The position numbers and the translations under genes are program-made. A stretch of 15,629 nucleotides of DNA, taken from NCBI GenBank assembly GCA_964434535.1, contig CAYSWA010000052.1:1-15629 (forward strand). The letters are read 5' to 3'. This document shows positions 14,636 to 15,629 of this stretch, in pieces. Position 1 is the stretch's first letter; every line of letters begins with the position of its first letter. Below the pieces are notes generated by a model. It saw nothing but the letters and a program-made list of their open reading frames with translations, had not been told where the DNA came from and did not search any database. The DNA is from SM23-32 sp964434535. GTDB lineage: Bacteria; Planctomycetota; Brocadiia; SM23-32.

Positions 14636-15433
14636 GGAAGAGCCGCTCCAGGTCTTCCCGTGAGGGATCCCGCCCGTACTCGCAGAGCTCGAACGCCTCG
14701 GCGCATTGCACCCGTCCGCCCTCCTGCTCGCCGTAGCGCTCCACCAGCTCCGAGCGGAACTGGTCGGCCAGCCAGGCCCATCGGCTGCGGCAGCGGTTCA
14801 GGAACCACTCGGAGCGCCCCGGCTCCTCGGCGGGCACTTCGTCGAGGTAGCCGCCGTTGAAGGGGAGCCATTCGTAGACCTGGCTCTCGTGGCAGGCGAG
14901 CATGCGCGCCTTCGTCTCGGCCAGCTCGTCGACGGCGATCACCACGTCGGGCTGGAAGGGGAGGGGGCGCCGGAAATGGTCGTAGGTGTAGGCGATGACC
15001 GGCATGCGCTCCATGATCGGCACGTCCGGCCGCACCAGGGGCACCGTCAGCAGGTAGGAGGCGTCGATGACGAGCTGGCCGGCCGCCCGGTGGTCGGGGT
15101 GGTAGTCGGCCGGGCGGCAGGCAAGCAGCAGGTCGGGGCGGAACTGGCGGATCAGCCCGATCAGCTCCTCCCGCACCTCCAGCGCCGGCGTGAGCCGCGC
15201 GTCGTCGTGGTCCAGCACGAGGTAATCGGCCCCGATGAACTCGCCGGCCCGCTGCGCCTCGGCCTTGCGCCGCGCGGCCAGCTCGCCCGGCTGCATCTCG
15301 TGATGGCCGGCGTTGCCGTTGGTGACCGAGACGAGCATGGCAGCCCCCCGCCGGCCTGCACGCAGCGCGTGGCGAGCCCACCCATGCGGCCGTCCCCGTC
15401 GTCCGGGTGCGGCCCGACGAACATGACCCTCAT
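14628..15433 (-). CDS. PIG-L family deacetylase, interrupted by a one-base frameshift
   Basis: A zinc-dependent de-N-acetylase of the PIG-L/LmbE family, which removes acetyl groups from N-acetylglucosamine-type substrates. The N-terminus MRVMFVGPHPDDGDGRMGG, with the metal-binding HPDD, is read from ATG 15433 behind GGGAG. The remainder, from LVSVTNGNAGHHEM through RPADYHPDHRAAG (second metal-binding HxxH), lies in another frame. The two join at a C6 run on the plus strand (15344-15349, G6 in the gene): one extra G gives continuous family sequence (VQAGGGAAMLVSVTNG) and a product of 268 residues, normal for the family. The frame opening at ATG 15338 alone would lack the essential HPDD site. 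It may be a sequencing or assembly error, a real mutation, or slippage. The start lies 38 bases from the right-end repeat. Confidence 0.85.
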
Positions 15434-15471
15434 GGCATGGCTCCCGGCTTGATGGGCGCCCCCGCAGGCTT

Positions 15472-15508
15472 AGGAGCTATTGCAGAACCGTGACCTACTG
15501 CGGCCGGC
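15472..15508 (-). repeat. Right copy of inverted end repeat
   Basis: The reverse complement matches 25-61 at 36 of 37 positions. Read on the minus strand it faces the PIG-L gene and ends 38 bases before its ATG, exactly as the left copy does relative to the deacetylase gene. Confidence 0.85.
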
Positions 15509-15563
15509 CTCCTTGCCCTCCGACTTCTCGCTCGGGCTCGCTACGGACATGGTTCTGCAGTAG
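15477..15563. mobile_element. MITE-like element with terminal inverted repeats
   Basis: CTATTGCAGAACCGTG (15477-15492) and CATGGTTCTGCAGTAG (15548-15563) are inverted repeats matching at 14 of 16 positions, enclosing about 55 noncoding bases. The 87-base unit has no coding capacity, and its left arm lies within the sequence shared with the window start. This is the form of a non-autonomous miniature element; no clear target-site duplication is evident. Confidence 0.5.
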
Positions 15564-15629
15564 TGGCCTGCGACTTTTGATTCTACCGGTGGCCGTCTTA
15601 GTGTGGCATGGCCATCCTGGCCATGATTC
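15564..15629. repeat. Noncoding tail with a perfect palindrome
   Basis: The last 66 bases are noncoding and less GC-rich than the rest. CATGGCCA (15607-15614) and TGGCCATG (15618-15625) form a perfect 8-base inverted repeat with a 3-base spacer. It looks like part of a dispersed noncoding repeat truncated by the window end. Confidence 0.35.

Noticed and set aside
13150..15381. A 743-codon minus-strand open frame spanning mntP, GHMP kinase and PIG-L
   Set aside because: It crosses three supported genes on both strands and contains only shadow sequence.
25..15563. The whole window as a composite transposon bounded by the inverted repeats
   Set aside because: There is no transposase or cargo logic, the genes are housekeeping-like, and the left copy lacks a visible second arm; dispersed repeats or contig breakage explain it better.
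1..15629. CRISPR array, tRNA, rRNA, prophage, biosynthetic cluster or defence island
   Set aside because: No tandem spaced repeats, RNA gene signatures, phage genes, synthase domains or defence-type effector domains were seen.

Overview
This is a 15.6 kb, very GC-rich bacterial window with densely packed genes that alternate strand in short blocks. The content is mostly housekeeping and accessory single-copy genes: TrkH/TrkA, endonuclease V, cyclophilin, MntP, UPF0182, DUF547, ThuA, a transglutaminase-like protein, a GHMP kinase, PIG-L and a sulfatase remnant. That mixture, with the GC content, suggests an uncultured Planctomycetes-like or related environmental bacterium. This is inference from gene content only; no rRNA or taxonomic marker is present. 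Both ends of the window lie in a repeat, so it may be a metagenomic contig broken at dispersed repeats.

Layout from left to right: a repeat copy (25-61); a NodB-like polysaccharide deacetylase (+); endonuclease V (-); a promoter-bearing sulfatase C-terminal remnant (+); a trkH-trkA potassium-uptake operon read leftwards (-); a cyclophilin (+); a leftward pair of a glutaredoxin-like protein followed by an uncharacterised Cys-containing protein (-); then a long rightward run of an HD-domain protein, a ThuA-domain protein, a secreted DUF547 protein, a secreted transglutaminase-like protein, the membrane protein UPF0182, MntP and a glucuronokinase-like GHMP kinase (+). The window closes with a frameshifted PIG-L deacetylase (-), a second inverted copy of the left repeat inside a MITE-like element, and a palindromic tail.

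Functional links are modest. TrkH and TrkA form one K+ uptake system. DUF547 and the transglutaminase-like protein are adjacent, both with signal peptides, and probably act outside the cytoplasm. UPF0182 and MntP are translationally coupled by a 4-base overlap. The GHMP kinase and PIG-L protein (sugar phosphorylation and de-N-acetylation type families) are convergent neighbours, so no shared operon is implied. Several starts were corrected using promoters and Shine-Dalgarno spacing: TrkH 4357, cyclophilin 4512, HD protein 6368, DUF547 7761, UPF0182 10207, GHMP kinase 13609, PIG-L 15433.

I do not see a defence system, biosynthetic cluster, CRISPR array, tRNA or rRNA. The most interesting signals are the inverted end repeats, each lying exactly 38 bases upstream of a start codon; a 12-codon leader ORF whose stop overlaps the UPF0182 start; a one-base frameshift at a G6 tract in the PIG-L gene; an uncharacterised protein paired with a glutaredoxin; and a recurrent -35/-10 promoter pattern with an 18-base spacer.
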